Below, one piece after another: positions 61,251-64,000 of a stretch of 64,000 nt of DNA. The number at the start of each line of letters is the position of its first letter. Positions within the stretch are counted from its first letter, which is position 1. Below the pieces are notes generated by a model that saw nothing but the letters and a program-made list of their open reading frames with translations, was not told the origin of the DNA and ran no database searches. A program made the translations under genes and the position numbers. The DNA comes from Streptomyces sp. D2-8 (GTDB lineage Bacteria > Actinomycetota > Actinomycetes > Streptomycetales > Streptomycetaceae), in NCBI RefSeq assembly GCF_023184515.1, contig NZ_JAAHBP010000022.1, positions 117,826 to 181,825 on the forward strand, written 5' to 3'.

Positions 61251-61264
61251 CGGGCCGTCCCCAC

Positions 61265-61285
61265 GCGCCAACCTTGCGCCAACCT
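61265..61285 (+). promoter_or_regulatory. GCGCCAACCT direct repeat before the aldehyde dehydrogenase
   Basis: Two copies (61265-61274, 61276-61285) are spaced one DNA turn apart in the 114-base gap between regulator and dehydrogenase genes, a likely activator binding site. Confidence 0.5.
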
Positions 61286-61364
61286 CCCGGGAGCACAGTG
61301 AGGGCCGTCACGAGGGCACGGTCCGTCGCCCGCCCCGCACCGCCCTTCACCGAGGAGAGCCGCC

Positions 61365-62882
<1,518 letters not shown>

Positions 62883-62891
62883 CGCTTCAAG

Positions 62892-62930
62892 TGGGTGGTC
62901 TGAAGGCACTGTTGCTCTCCAGACCACCCA
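62892..62930 (+). terminator. Hairpin terminator after aldehyde dehydrogenase
   Basis: TGGGTGGTCTG pairs with CAGACCACCCA around 17 bases, 9 bases after the stop. Confidence 0.75.
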
Positions 62931-63165
62931 GGGCGACAAGCACGCTCGCCAACAAGTTCAACACCTTGCGCCACCACACGGCCCTCAGGTGACATCATCC
63001 CGGTCCAGCCGTGGACCGGAAGTGGAATCTCAAAGATCCAGTCGCCCCCGCCTCCGCCGCCCGAGTGCGACCTTCGACTCCGTGACACAGCTGGGAACTG
63101 ATCACCGGGCTAGGAGTCCGTCATCGTGTGAACGGCCGGGATGCCAGTGAAGCGGTGGGGAAGTT

Positions 63166-63800
63166 GTGACAAGCAGCAACGGCAGCAATCCGTCGGCAGC
63201 GGGTCCGGGCACGCCTGCGCCGGGGCAGCCGCGCTGGGCCTGGTGGGTCGTAGGCATCGTCGTGCCCGTCGTTGGCATCGCAGCCACGGTGTTCGTCAGC
63301 AACCGGCACGGCTCTGCTGACGACTCGAAGCCACCCGCCGGCGCTGGGGCACCGTCTGCCACGCATGATCAAGCCAAGCCCGCCGCATCAGCGGATACGG
63401 CCAGCCCGGAGAACACGGCGTCCCAGCGCCATGTTCGGTCCACACACCATTCAGTTCCGGACCAGCGCCTACGGGGTTGACATCGACTTCGACACGCGCA
63501 AGCCGCTTGTTGCGGATGATCTCAAGGGCGCCGACTTGTCGGCCGTCACTGATGGAAGCGGGACGGCTGGGTCCACCAACTTTCATGGTGGCCCCCGGCT
63601 CGCGGCGATCATTGCGCCGATTTCGGGAAGTGATGCTGATCCAACCGAGGCGCAGTGCGCGGAGGCGTTGCGGAGCAACGGCGACCCCATGCTGCAGGAC
63701 CCGCCTCAAGATGGGCAGTTCTGTGTTCAGACCACCGAGGGGCGTATCGCGTTCGTGCGTGTCGTGTCGGCCGCACCGGGTGGCCACACCATGAGGCTCA
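63166..63800 (+). pseudogene. Frameshifted single-pass membrane protein gene
   Basis: From the GTG at 63166 (after GGTGGGGAAG), the first frame codes a Pro-rich front, a membrane helix (WAWWVVGIVVPVVGIAATVFV) and a linker, ending at 63480. The next frame from about 63425 codes HTIQFRTSAYGVDIDF, DPTEAQCAEALRSNGDPML and GQFCVQTTEGRIAFVRVVS, the C-terminal domain of a family of secreted/anchored proteins common in actinomycete accessory DNA. One indel near 63420-63430 separates them. The end near 63800 runs into an inverted P-type ATPase fragment. Confidence 0.7.
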
Positions 63801-64000
63801 CAGACGCCGCTGACCAGGGCCAGCCGCCGGCCCAGGCTGTCCATCTGGACCTGGAGCGGGCTGGGCGGTTCCACGCCGGTGCGCAGCGCCTCGGCGATCG
63901 CGCCGACCTCGGTGCGCATGCCGGTGGCCGTGACGACCATCTCGGCGCGGCCACGGGTCAGCGCGGTGTTCATGAAGAGCATGCAGGTGCGCTCGGCAAC
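63796..64000 (-). pseudogene. P-type cation ATPase fragment, broken at 63796
   Basis: On the minus strand, entering from the right edge, the reading MLFMNTALTRGRAEMVVTATGMRTEVGAI and LQVQMDSLGRRLALVSGV matches a calcium-type P-type ATPase just before its third membrane helix. At about 63796 the homology stops abruptly and continues as unrelated CEPHGVATR. The fragment has lost everything after this point. The N-terminal part would lie beyond the window. Confidence 0.75.

Overview
The window is very GC-rich double-stranded DNA with strong G/C bias at third codon positions, many GTG starts, purine-rich ribosome binding sites, short promoters of the TTGAC(A/G)-N17/18-TA(G)NNT type and many 4-base start/stop overlaps. 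These traits, together with the families present (Tat-exported glycosidases, CBM2 enzymes, FUSC transporters, DUF5134, DUF4395, DUF5997, DUF6421), point to a Streptomyces chromosome. No tRNA, rRNA, CRISPR array or complete insertion sequence was seen. I recognised families by reading the sequence; no database search was run.

Layout. 1-4.1 kb: the front part of a Ser/Thr protein kinase, a CitE-like aldolase (DUF6986 type) with a perfect palindromic operator, and a Tat-exported nuclease/phosphatase-fold protein. 4.1-9.9 kb: etfBA, a flavin reductase, a thioredoxin/DUF4395 divergent pair, an acyltransferase and a transglutaminase/B3-B4 pair. 10-13.3 kb: a tightly packed operon of DUF6421 protein, SDR and threonine-aldolase-like PLP enzyme. 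13.5-20 kb: phosphodiesterase, GNAT and VOC enzymes, an aldo/keto reductase pseudogene, and a FUSC-MarR operon in which MarR has a very unusual repetitive N-terminal extension. 20-30 kb: DUF5134, an M56 peptidase, PAP2, HAD, TetR, an LVIVD/DUF305 secreted pair, an FprA-like ferredoxin reductase, and an ArsR regulator divergent from an old yellow enzyme with twin operators.

30-33.2 kb is a plant-polymer island: a CBM2-linked esterase, a small secreted protein and a PL3 pectate lyase around a 400-base control region carrying a CebR-like box. 33.2-46 kb: PaaX-like regulator/AidB-like dehydrogenase, HEAT-repeat protein, sialidase-like propeller, uracil-DNA glycosylase coupled to an N-acetylglucosamine-kinase-like gene, a degenerate sirohydrochlorin chelatase, a lactonase with a DasR-like box, a second FUSC protein and an Lrp regulator. 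46-52 kb: HAD, a GH127 beta-L-arabinofuranosidase with an inserted LamG domain, DUF4142, and an HTH-less LysR effector protein divergent from DUF5997.

52.2-57.7 kb is the clearest metabolic unit: a five-gene operon with a CUT1 sugar-type ABC importer (lipoprotein and two permeases, no ATPase), 5-dehydro-4-deoxyglucarate dehydratase and glucarate dehydratase, most simply read as an ABC-fed D-glucarate/aldarate pathway. The last 6 kb is accessory and partly decayed: a frameshifted DUF6519-like tail/injection gene fused to a peptidoglycan-binding remnant, hypotheticals, a GAF regulator with an aldehyde dehydrogenase, a frameshifted membrane-anchored gene, and a broken P-type ATPase at the right edge.
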